Below, piece by piece: positions 14,624 to 25,112 of a DNA stretch of 32,752 nt. This DNA comes from an uncultured Pseudocitrobacter sp. GTDB taxonomy: Bacteria > Pseudomonadota > Gammaproteobacteria > Enterobacterales > Enterobacteriaceae. Position numbers and translations under genes: made by a program. The notes below the pieces were generated by a model that saw only the letters and a list, made by a program, of their open reading frames with translations, was not told the DNA's origin and made no database searches. The first letter of the stretch is position 1, and every line of letters begins with the position of its first letter. Location: the NCBI GenBank assembly GCA_913778145.1, contig CAJYVI010000062.1, positions 1 to 32,752 on the forward strand, written 5' to 3'.

Positions 14624-15256
14624 ATGAAAAAGATATATCTGGGTTTGATGGTTACCGCGGCTTTATTGGGTGGCAGTGTGGCAGCATATGCAGGCGATGA
14701 TGTAGTGGAGTCAGCGGGTTATCACCCAGGTGGTGGTGGTGATGACACAACCACCGGCACGGGTGGGACGCTGTTATTTGATGGTGATGTATATACCGGA
14801 TCGTGCAAAATTAAAGTCGTTGGCGTGAAAGATGGCAGTAATACTATTTATCTGAACTCTGTTCGTACTTCAGCCCTTTCGACAAAAGGCGATCTGGTAA
14901 ACCGTACTGACTTCAGCATCAACCTGAAAGACTGTGGTGACCCGGATGGAAAACACGGTACCTTCACACGTAAAGTGAAATGGACGGGTTCTTCCGGCCT
15001 TTACGGCTCTGGCAACCCTGGCTATCTGAAAAATACAGACAATACTGGCGCCGCTAACGTAGCCTTCGCGCTGACCAATCCAGGTAGTAATTCAATTATC
15101 AAACCCGGGTCTGACGCAGGTAAAGCTCGTGATCTAAACGATGGCACCTGGGATGTCTACAAATACCAGGTTAGCTACGTGAGCCCAGCTGGCAGCGGCA
15201 ACCCAACGGGTGGTCATGTTTCTGCAAACGCAACCTATCAGATTTTCTACGAGTAA
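14624..15256 (+). CDS. Major pilin of a type-3-like fimbria (MrkA-like)
   Basis: 210 residues with a signal peptide (about 1-23, ending AAYA). The mature protein starts with an unusual polar and glycine-rich stretch (YHPGGGGDDTTTGTGG, about 33-48) before the donor-strand region TLLFDGDVYTGSC. Cys61/Cys104 form the pilin pair. Beyond this, NTIYLNSV, DFSINLKDC, VKWTGSSGL, GYLKNTDNTGAANVAFAL, SIIKPGSD and the end SANATYQIFYE follow the MrkA pattern of Klebsiella type 3 fimbriae. AGGA lies seven bases before the ATG. It is followed by a strong terminator, so the downstream assembly genes are transcribed only by read-through or from another promoter. Confidence 0.87.
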   Translation: MKKIYLGLMVTAALLGGSVAAYAGDDVVESAGYHPGGGGDDTTTGTGGTLLFDGDVYTGSCKIKVVGVKDGSNTIYLNSVRTSALSTKGDLVNRTDFSINLKDCGDPDGKHGTFTRKVKWTGSSGLYGSGNPGYLKNTDNTGAANVAFALTNPGSNSIIKPGSDAGKARDLNDGTWDVYKYQVSYVSPAGSGNPTGGHVSANATYQIFYE

Positions 15257-15263
15257 TATCCCA

Positions 15264-15294
15264 AAAAGTGGCGGCACGCCGCCACTTTTATTTC
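15264..15294 (+). terminator. Strong intrinsic terminator/attenuator after the MrkA-like pilin
   Basis: AAAAGTGGCGG (15264-15274), loop CACG and CCGCCACTTTT (15279-15289) form an 11-bp perfect stem running into TTTTATTTC, eight bases after the pilin stop. Inside an operon it should give high pilin and low usher levels. It may also work on the opposite strand because of the A run on the left arm. Confidence 0.85.
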
Positions 15295-15344
15295 ATGTAC
15301 AAAAGTAATGAAAATAAAATGATTTAAAATGCATGAGGGTAATT

Positions 15345-16049
15345 ATGAAACTCGTTGCTGCGCTCAGTGGATTATTATTATCAATTCCTGTCTTCGCCGA
15401 TAGTATTATCGTCAATGGAACACGCTTCATTTATAAAGAGAATGATAAAGAAGTCACCGTTCAATTATCTAATACTGCTGACCGCCCCTCTTTGGCCCAG
15501 GTTTGGCTCGATGATGGGGATCCTGAAGCCACTCCTGATAAAATATCTACACCATTTATTATTAATCCCCCAGTATCACGCATCGACCCACATAGCGGTC
15601 AGGTTATTCGTATTAAACTGAGCCCAGGTAGCCGCCTCTCGCAAACAAAAGAATCGATCTGGTGGCTTAATGTGCTGGATATACCTGGCTCATCTAAGGC
15701 AGATAAAGCCCCAGAAGGCGCAGGCCTTTTTAAAATGGCAGTCCGTTCCCGGTTTAAGCTCATTTATCGTCCAGACTCACTCTCCGGTCGGTCATCAGCA
15801 ATAGAAAAAATCAAACTGCAACCTGCTGGCAGTTCATTAACTATGACGAATCCAACGCCATTCTATATTACGGTCGCCACTATCAGTCCAGACGGTGGTG
15901 AACCTATTAATTCAGATGCCGTCATGCTTGCACCACAATCATCACAAACCATTTCTTTGCGGCAAACTGTCCATACCGGTGAAAAGTTGATGCTGGAAGA
16001 GATTAATGACTACGGTGCACTAGCAAAAAGCAAAGCTACTGCGGGTTAA
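15345..16049 (+). CDS. Periplasmic chaperone, MrkB-like
   Basis: 234 residues with a signal peptide (about 1-19). It has the two Ig-like domains of an FGS chaperone. SIIVNGTRFIYKENDKEVTV, ADRPSLAQVWLDDGD, SIWWLNVLDIP and RSRFKLIYRP closely follow MrkB of type 3 fimbriae as I remember it, with the conserved arginine in NGTRFIY and lysine in RFKLIYRP as anchoring residues. There is no C-terminal disulfide, unlike the PapD-like chaperone in this window, so the two systems are of different clades. The start is the ATG at 15345, five bases after GAGGG; an earlier in-frame ATG at 15333 overlaps that ribosome site. Confidence 0.9.
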   Translation: MKLVAALSGLLLSIPVFADSIIVNGTRFIYKENDKEVTVQLSNTADRPSLAQVWLDDGDPEATPDKISTPFIINPPVSRIDPHSGQVIRIKLSPGSRLSQTKESIWWLNVLDIPGSSKADKAPEGAGLFKMAVRSRFKLIYRPDSLSGRSSAIEKIKLQPAGSSLTMTNPTPFYITVATISPDGGEPINSDAVMLAPQSSQTISLRQTVHTGEKLMLEEINDYGALAKSKATAG

Positions 16050-16118
16050 TGCCAACGTTTTATAACAAACAGGCACCGGCAGCAGCCGGAGAATTCTCTT
16101 TTTTCAGGGCGGAATCTC

Positions 16119-18635
16119 ATGGAGCATTGGCGAGTCACAGCCTGGCAGGTTGGCGGTCTGATGACCCTATTCTGCCTTGGGTCCGGCTTTTGTCGTGCTG
16201 AACAATCAGGCACAGGTGAGGGCACGACAGATTATGAATTCGATAATAGTTTCATCGTGGGTAGCCAACAGCAAGCCAGCCTGAAACGATTTGATGCGCT
16301 GGCCTTCAAACCAGGCGTTTACTCAGTGGACGTTTACACCAATGAAAGCTGGAAAGGCCGTTATGACGTTCACGTTGATCGTACCAGCGATGGTAAGCCA
16401 TTGATTTGCTACACCAAAGAAATGCTTGAAAACTTCGGTCTCTCGCCTGAAAAACTCAACTCAACGAAAAGTAATGATGAGAAATTTTGTGGCACTCTTG
16501 CCGATTGGAATAGCGAACCTGCGCTTAAGGATACCTTCAGCGCATCGGCCATGCGTCTCGATTTTAGCGTGCCGCAGCAACTCACCGACGGTAGCGGCGG
16601 CAGCTATATTCCGCCCCAATTCTGGGATCAAGGAGTGCCGGGCCTCAATCTGGGCTATACCGCTAACTATTATAATATTCTTAAATCAGATAGTGACGAT
16701 AAGGGGGCCAGCGCTTATCTCGGGATCAACGCAGGTCTTTCAGCTCTGGGATGGCAACTACGCCATTCAGGAAATTATACCTGGGATGAAAATAGCGGTG
16801 AAAATAAATGGACCAGCAACCAAACTTATTTACGCCGCCCAATAGCACCGATGAAATCCGTATTAACAATGGGGCAATTCAATACTAACGGAACTTTCTT
16901 TGACACCATTCGTCTGCTGGGTGGAAGCTTACAGACTGACGATTTAATGTTCTCTGATAATATGCGCAGCTACGCCCCGGTAGTAAATGGTGTCGCACAA
17001 ACTAACGCCCTCGTCACGGTCCGTCAGGATGGCAATATCATTTATCAAAACACGGTCACACCCGGCCCCTTTAGCTTAACGGATGTCTATCCAGCAGGAA
17101 CAGGTAACGATCTTATTGTAACCTTGCAGGAAGCAGATGGTCGAACATCAACCTGGTCAATCCCTTACGATTCCGTTGTTCAACTGCTACATCCCGGGAT
17201 GGCATTGTATGGTGTTGCCGCAGGTCAGGTAGACGAAGATGACCTGCGCGACAAACCGACACTCGGCCAGGCGAATTTCCAGTACGGATTAAATAATACG
17301 CTTACCCTATATTCCGCATTAACTGGATTTAATGACTATCAGGCAGGACAAATTGGGACAGGTATTAATACCGGAATCGGTGCACTGGGTTTCGATATCA
17401 CTCAAGCCCGAACAAAATTACCAAATGGTTCCAGCTCAGGGCAAGAATATCGCGCAACATTTAGCCGTATGTTCGGAGTGTCACAAACCAGTGTAAACAT
17501 TCAGGGATGGATTAATAGTTCCGATAACTACTACTCACTGCGCGACGCCATCTATGCACGGGATGATCAGATGCGGGGAATTATTAGCAGCAATATTCGG
17601 CAAAAAAGCGGGGTGAGTTACTCTATCAATCAGCAATTCCCGGATCCCTGGGGATCGCTCTATCTTAATGGCTCAATCACCCGTTACTGGAACTACTCCG
17701 GTAAAGAGCAGCAATACTCACTAGGCTACAGCAACAACTGGGGGAATCTTAGCTGGTCTGTCACGGTGCAACGCACCTATTCCAATGAAACGGACAGCAC
17801 GGATGATAACGGCACCACATCATCCCGACGAATCAAAGAGGATATGATTTTTCTGAGCTTTAGTTATCCGCTGTTCCAGAGCGAAAACAGTTCAGTCGCC
17901 CTTTCTTCAAACACGCAATTTAAAGATTCCTCCTTTGATCGCAGCCAGTTAGGGGTCAATGGTTCCGTTGGTGAGGATCATGCGCTTACCTGGGGGGTCA
18001 ACAGTAACGTCGATAAAGATGGAAGCTATACCACCAGCGTTAACGGTGGATATATCTTCCCTAAAATCGATCTCTCCGGCAGTTATAGCTACGGGCGACG
18101 CTACCAGCAAACGTCAGCGTCTGCCGAAGGTTCTATCGTAGCAATTCCTGGAGAAGTGATTTTAACATCGACAACCGGCACGACACTGGCCGTTGTCGAG
18201 GCGAAAGATGCCGCGGGGGCCAGCATTGTAGGCGCCCCAACATGGGTTGATAACGATGGCTATGCTGTTGTCTCCTCACTGCAACCCTATCGTGTGAACA
18301 ACATTGAAATCGACCCGAAAGGGATTGATGAAGATGTCCAATTCTCCAGCACCGAGGCGCGAACGGTACCTTATGAAGGCAGTATCGTAAAAGTCGTCTT
18401 CAATACCCGTCGCGAAAAAACGCGTATCTTCATTGCCCGACAGGGTAATGGTATGCCGCTGCCGTTCGGGTCTGAAATCACCGATGGACGAGGAAAATCA
18501 CTCGGTTTCGTCGGCCAGGGCAGCACCCTTTATATCACCGGGGATAATGTGAAAAACGCCTGGGTGCGCTGGGATGGAGGGCAGTGCCAGGTGGTACTGC
18601 CGGTCAGTGGCTCACAACAGTTGAGGTGCTTATGA
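16119..18635 (+). CDS. Outer-membrane usher, MrkC-like
   Basis: 838 residues. A signal peptide (about 1-28) is followed by the N-domain (YEFDNSFIVGS, KRFDALAFKPGVYSVDVY, cysteines at LICYTK and KFCGT), the barrel and plug (NMRSYAPVVNGVAQTNALV, PGPFSLTDVYPAG) and the C-terminal domains ending in Cys pairs (GQCQVV and QLRCL). Order and length match MrkC (about 828). GGA five bases before the ATG acts as ribosome site. The 69-bp gap to the chaperone gene contains CCGGC-AGCA-GCCGG and a TTTTTT run ten bases later, possibly a weak attenuator. Its stop overlaps the start of the adhesin gene (ATGA). Confidence 0.94.
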   Translation: MEHWRVTAWQVGGLMTLFCLGSGFCRAEQSGTGEGTTDYEFDNSFIVGSQQQASLKRFDALAFKPGVYSVDVYTNESWKGRYDVHVDRTSDGKPLICYTKEMLENFGLSPEKLNSTKSNDEKFCGTLADWNSEPALKDTFSASAMRLDFSVPQQLTDGSGGSYIPPQFWDQGVPGLNLGYTANYYNILKSDSDDKGASAYLGINAGLSALGWQLRHSGNYTWDENSGENKWTSNQTYLRRPIAPMKSVLTMGQFNTNGTFFDTIRLLGGSLQTDDLMFSDNMRSYAPVVNGVAQTNALVTVRQDGNIIYQNTVTPGPFSLTDVYPAGTGNDLIVTLQEADGRTSTWSIPYDSVVQLLHPGMALYGVAAGQVDEDDLRDKPTLGQANFQYGLNNTLTLYSALTGFNDYQAGQIGTGINTGIGALGFDITQARTKLPNGSSSGQEYRATFSRMFGVSQTSVNIQGWINSSDNYYSLRDAIYARDDQMRGIISSNIRQKSGVSYSINQQFPDPWGSLYLNGSITRYWNYSGKEQQYSLGYSNNWGNLSWSVTVQRTYSNETDSTDDNGTTSSRRIKEDMIFLSFSYPLFQSENSSVALSSNTQFKDSSFDRSQLGVNGSVGEDHALTWGVNSNVDKDGSYTTSVNGGYIFPKIDLSGSYSYGRRYQQTSASAEGSIVAIPGEVILTSTTGTTLAVVEAKDAAGASIVGAPTWVDNDGYAVVSSLQPYRVNNIEIDPKGIDEDVQFSSTEARTVPYEGSIVKVVFNTRREKTRIFIARQGNGMPLPFGSEITDGRGKSLGFVGQGSTLYITGDNVKNAWVRWDGGQCQVVLPVSGSQQLRCL

Positions 18636-19615
18636 ATCGGCACAAACAATGGTGGCTGGCGGGATTACTACTCACATGCGGCGTTGCTCACGCCAACTGT
18701 CAATTGAGTTCCGGGAACACCACCGCTACACCGTTCTACATGGATGTCGGTCGGGTGATGGTACAGCCTCAAACGCCGCCAGGAACCGTTATTGCCAGCC
18801 GTAGCTGGCCACTTCGTGATAACCGTGCACAACTGTTGTGTAATGGGTCTCAAACATTAGAAGCGCAAGTCATCGCAGCGGGCAGTCGTCAGAATGGTAA
18901 TCAAATCTGGTCGACTAACATTCCAGGGATCGGACTACGTTTTACCCTACAACGTCAGGCTCAACAGGTTGTCTATCCGGGTAAACTCAATGTCGGAGGT
19001 AAAGGGGACAGCAGCATTTCGTTGCGGGATTTAACGTTCAAACTAGATGTCATTAAAACTGCCGATCTTGTCGGCAGTGGAGCCGTGAGTGCCGGACAAT
19101 ATACGACCTTCGGCAGTGGCAAGAATGTATTGTTAAATACATGGATGCGAGATAACTCACTGATCGTGGTTGCGCCGTCTTGTCGCATTATGAGCAATAA
19201 TAACTTTCGTATAAATTTAGGCACCATTCCACTTACCGCCCTCAAGGGGCAAGGAACCGGTGCGGGAGGCAGAAATTTTGCGATCCGTATGCAATGTGCG
19301 GGCAGCGTTAGCATCTCTGGTACACATGTGAACATGACTTTTGACGGAAATACTCCCGATGGCATCTCGCCAGCACTGGGGGTGATTCGTAATGAAAGTC
19401 GCAGTAATAGCGCAGCCGTGGGAATTGGTGTTCAATTAATGGACGAAACTCGTCGCCCGGTTCCTTTCCGCCAGGCAAGCCATGTCGCTACGCTGAACAG
19501 TTCGCCGCTTCAATTCCTGAACTTGCGCTATTTCGCTCGCTTTTATCAGTATCAACAAAAAGCCTCTGCCGGGAGCGTCACCGGGCACATGGTATTTCGT
19601 GTGAGTTATAACTAA
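18632..19615 (+). CDS. Tip adhesin of the type-3-like fimbria (MrkD-like)
   Basis: 327 residues with a signal peptide (about 1-21, ending VAHA). It is two-domain: a receptor-binding part (about 22-178) with the Cys23/Cys70 pair, and a pilin domain (about 180-327) with Cys184/Cys222, INLGTIPL, and ending FRVSYN. MrkD of Klebsiella has about the same size and the same operon position. I choose the ATG at 18632 because it forms ATGA with the usher stop, has GAGG at the right distance and gives a proper signal peptide; an upstream in-frame ATG at 18584 does not. No MrkF-like gene follows. The receptor cannot be predicted. Confidence 0.86.
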   Translation: MNRHKQWWLAGLLLTCGVAHANCQLSSGNTTATPFYMDVGRVMVQPQTPPGTVIASRSWPLRDNRAQLLCNGSQTLEAQVIAAGSRQNGNQIWSTNIPGIGLRFTLQRQAQQVVYPGKLNVGGKGDSSISLRDLTFKLDVIKTADLVGSGAVSAGQYTTFGSGKNVLLNTWMRDNSLIVVAPSCRIMSNNNFRINLGTIPLTALKGQGTGAGGRNFAIRMQCAGSVSISGTHVNMTFDGNTPDGISPALGVIRNESRSNSAAVGIGVQLMDETRRPVPFRQASHVATLNSSPLQFLNLRYFARFYQYQQKASAGSVTGHMVFRVSYN

Positions 19616-19616
19616 C

Positions 19617-22416
<2,800 letters not shown>

Positions 22417-22420
<4 letters not shown>

Positions 22421-23361
22421 GCGTGCGCTCCTTCATGACGACGAATGCGCGGGTCCAGCGCGGCGTTAAGCAAATCGACAATCAAATTACAGACCACAAA
22501 AACCACCACCATCATCAGCGTAAAGCACTGGATCACCGGATAATCACGGTTGAAAATCGCCGACACCGCATAGCGCCCGACGCCCGGCCAGGCAAAGATG
22601 TTTTCGATAATCATCGTCCCGCCAATCAGTTCGCCGATGTGCATCCCCACGGCAGTAATCATCGGCAGCGAGGCATTGCGCAGAATATGGCGGCGTTCGG
22701 TCTGTTTGTCGTTCAGGCCGCGCAGCCGCGCCCAGGTCACATGACGCTGACCAGCCACGTCCAGCATACTGGCGCGCAGCAGACGCGCGTTAATCGCCAG
22801 AGACATAAAGGCGATAGAAACCGCAGGCAAAATAATGTGCTGCCAGCCGCCATAGCCCATCGCGGGTAGCCATTGCAGATAGACGGAGAAGAACATCACC
22901 AGCAAAAACGCCAGCCAGAAGTTGGGCATCGACACGCCGAGAAACGCAATGAAACGCACGGCAAAATCCGGCAGACGATCGCGGTGGCGCGCAGCCCAAA
23001 TACCGAGCGGTACGGAAGTGAGCAGAATTAATACCAGCGCGGCACCTGCAAGTTCCAGTGTGGCGGGCAGGAAGTTCAGCATATCGTCCAGCACCGGGCG
23101 CTGCGTGGCAAACGAGATGCCGAAATCGAGATGCAGCGCCTTCCACAACCAGGTTCCGTACTGCACGTACAGCGGCTGATCCAGCCCGAGCATGGTGCGG
23201 GTAGAGGCCAGCATATCCGGCGTCGGCGGCAGGTTAGACAGACGCAGATAATCGAGCGCCGGGTCTCCGGTGCCGAGGCGCAGCATCAGAAAAATAATCA
23301 CCGAGGCGGCAAACAGCATCGGGATCAGCAGCAGCACGCGGCGGAATACGTAACGCAACAT
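22417..23361 (-). CDS. nikB: NikB, nickel ABC transporter permease
   Basis: 314 residues. An OppB/NikB-type permease: N-terminal helix (about 9-29), [19 protein letters not shown] periplasmic part, and an EAA loop around [18 protein letters not shown]. Its ATG shares one base with the nikA stop (TGATG), so it is co-translated with nikA. Confidence 0.95.
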
Positions 23362-24932
23362 CAGGGTTTCACCGGGTTAATCTGTTCAAAAGGAATATCA
23401 CTGGCGATGGGCGCGTAAGGGATTTTGCCCAGTTCAGGTTTCGCCACCACCATCATCGACACGTAGCTAATCGGCAGATACACCGCGTCGCTATGCAGGC
23501 GCGTCAAAATATCGCGGTAAAGCGCCTGGCGTTTTGTCTCGTCGGTGGTTTCCAGCACTTCGCCAATCTCTTTATCAATCAGCGGCTTGTCGGCTAATCC
23601 TTGTTGCGCCTGGAAATCAGCGTGAGATGGCACGCGCATCGAACTTAAAAACGCATGCGGATCGTAAGGTGCGCCCCAGGTGCGGTTGAAGATCATGCCA
23701 AAGCGACCGTCGCGCTGGCGGGCGTAAATACTGCTCTCTTCTTCGCCGATCAGGGCGACATCGACGCCAATCTGGCGCATATCGGCCTGAATAATCTCCG
23801 CCATCGATTTACTTAACGCATCGGTGCCGATGAACGACAGTTCAATGCGCAACGGCAGGCCGTTTTTCTCACGGATAGTTTTCCCGGCAGGCAGCGTCCA
23901 GCCTGCTTTTTCCAGAAGATTTTTCGCCAGTAGCGGATCGTACTGGCGCGGTTTCAGTTTGAGATCGGCATAAGGTACGGTCGGCGCAAACAGCGTATCC
24001 GCCACCTGCTGCGTGCCGTAAAGCACGTTGTCGATCAGGGATTTTTTATTCACCGCATGATTGAGCGCTTCGCGCACCGCCAGCTCGTTGGTGGGCGCTT
24101 TGGCGGAGTTCAGTGCCAGCATTATCGTCTCAATCGGCTGGGAAAGTTGAGTACGGTAAGCCGGGTTATGGCTGAAACGCTCGAAAGTGTCGAGCGGCAG
24201 CAAGCCTTCGTTGCCGTACAGCAGGTCGATATCGCCGGTTTCAAACGCCACCGCGCGGGTGGTCGGGTCCGGGATCACTTTAATGGTGATCGTTTTAATC
24301 GCTGGCTTTTCGCCCCAGTAGTTTTCGTTACGGACGAAGACGTCGTACTGATTGAGTTTCGACTCTTTCAGCACCCACGGGCCGGTGCCGATGGGCGCTT
24401 TGATCCCGCGCAGAGTCTCGTTATCTTTAAACTGCGACGGGGCGATAAAGCGGAAAGGCCGGGGTAACGCCAGCTCTTGCAGGAAAGGGTAATAGGCGCT
24501 TTTCAGCGTGATTTGCAGCTCGGTTTTGTTCAGCGCTTTCACATCGACAATCTGATTTACCAGTTCAAGCCAGGCATGACGCTGACGGTTATCAAGCACC
24601 GCGCGGAAGTTCTCTGCCGCCGCCTGGGCATTAAATGGTTCGCCGTTGGAGAAGGTCACGTCATCGCGCAGAGTGAAGGTCCAGGTTTTGCCATCTTCGG
24701 AATGGGTCCAGCTTTTTGCCAGCCAGGGTTTCACCGAGCCATCGGCCTGATATTTCACCAGCGGTTCATAGACCATGCTCTGGGCAAACATCTGGTTTGG
24801 GGTGTAGAGGTGTGGGTTTAGCGGCCCGACATTAACCGGCCAGGCGGTGGTGATTTCATCTGGCGCAGCGGCGTGTGCAAAAAACGAGGCACAGGTCAGC
24901 AGCGCAATGAGCGTGCGACGGAGAATGGACAA
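23361..24932 (-). CDS. nikA: NikA, periplasmic nickel-binding protein
   Basis: 523 residues (E. coli 524). A signal peptide (about 1-22, ending FFAHA) and a DppA/NikA-type solute-binding protein with [38 protein letters not shown] and [12 protein letters not shown]. The tryptophan and histidine in the last segment correspond to the E. coli metallophore/nickel pocket (Trp398, His416). The start appears to be TTG (24930-24932): GAAGG lies eight bases before it, and the E. coli ATG position reads GTT here. Expression is controlled by the upstream NikR operator; in E. coli FNR also activates it in anaerobiosis to supply hydrogenases. Confidence 0.95.
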   Translation of the reverse strand: MSILRRTLIALLTCASFFAHAAAPDEITTAWPVNVGPLNPHLYTPNQMFAQSMVYEPLVKYQADGSVKPWLAKSWTHSEDGKTWTFTLRDDVTFSNGEPFNAQAAAENFRAVLDNRQRHAWLELVNQIVDVKALNKTELQITLKSAYYPFLQELALPRPFRFIAPSQFKDNETLRGIKAPIGTGPWVLKESKLNQYDVFVRNENYWGEKPAIKTITIKVIPDPTTRAVAFETGDIDLLYGNEGLLPLDTFERFSHNPAYRTQLSQPIETIMLALNSAKAPTNELAVREALNHAVNKKSLIDNVLYGTQQVADTLFAPTVPYADLKLKPRQYDPLLAKNLLEKAGWTLPAGKTIREKNGLPLRIELSFIGTDALSKSMAEIIQADMRQIGVDVALIGEEESSIYARQRDGRFGMIFNRTWGAPYDPHAFLSSMRVPSHADFQAQQGLADKPLIDKEIGEVLETTDETKRQALYRDILTRLHSDAVYLPISYVSMMVVAKPELGKIPYAPIASDIPFEQINPVKP

Positions 24933-24970
24933 AACGATGACCTTCAGTGAAAAGGAGTAAGACTAAGTGA

Positions 24971-24998
24971 GTATGATGATTTTAAGGATTCATCATAC
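24971..24998. promoter_or_regulatory. NikR operator of nikABCDER
   Basis: GTATGA (24971-24976), 16 bp, then TCATAC (24993-24998): an exact match to the NikR consensus GTATGA-N16-TCATAC, 38 bp before the nikA start. A TTGAT half-site (minus strand, 25014-25018) sits 16 bp upstream and could be half of an FNR box, but its partner half is poor. Confidence 0.93.
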
Positions 24999-25073
24999 GT
25001 TTGGGCTGTGCTGGATCAATTTATGCGCCGAATTGACGGAAGGGTTCAATATTGTGTCGTGATGTTCGCAGGT

Positions 25074-25103
25074 AAAAAAAGCGGAGCCCGTTGCAGGCTC
25101 CGC
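25074..25103 (-). terminator. Intrinsic terminator of gss
   Basis: The minus strand reads GCGGAGCC-TGCAACG-GGCTCCGC followed by seven T residues, starting 10 bp after the gss stop. The 8-bp GC-rich stem and clean U tract make it a strong terminator that shields the nikA promoter from read-through. Confidence 0.92.
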
Positions 25104-25112
25104 CTCAGAGGT

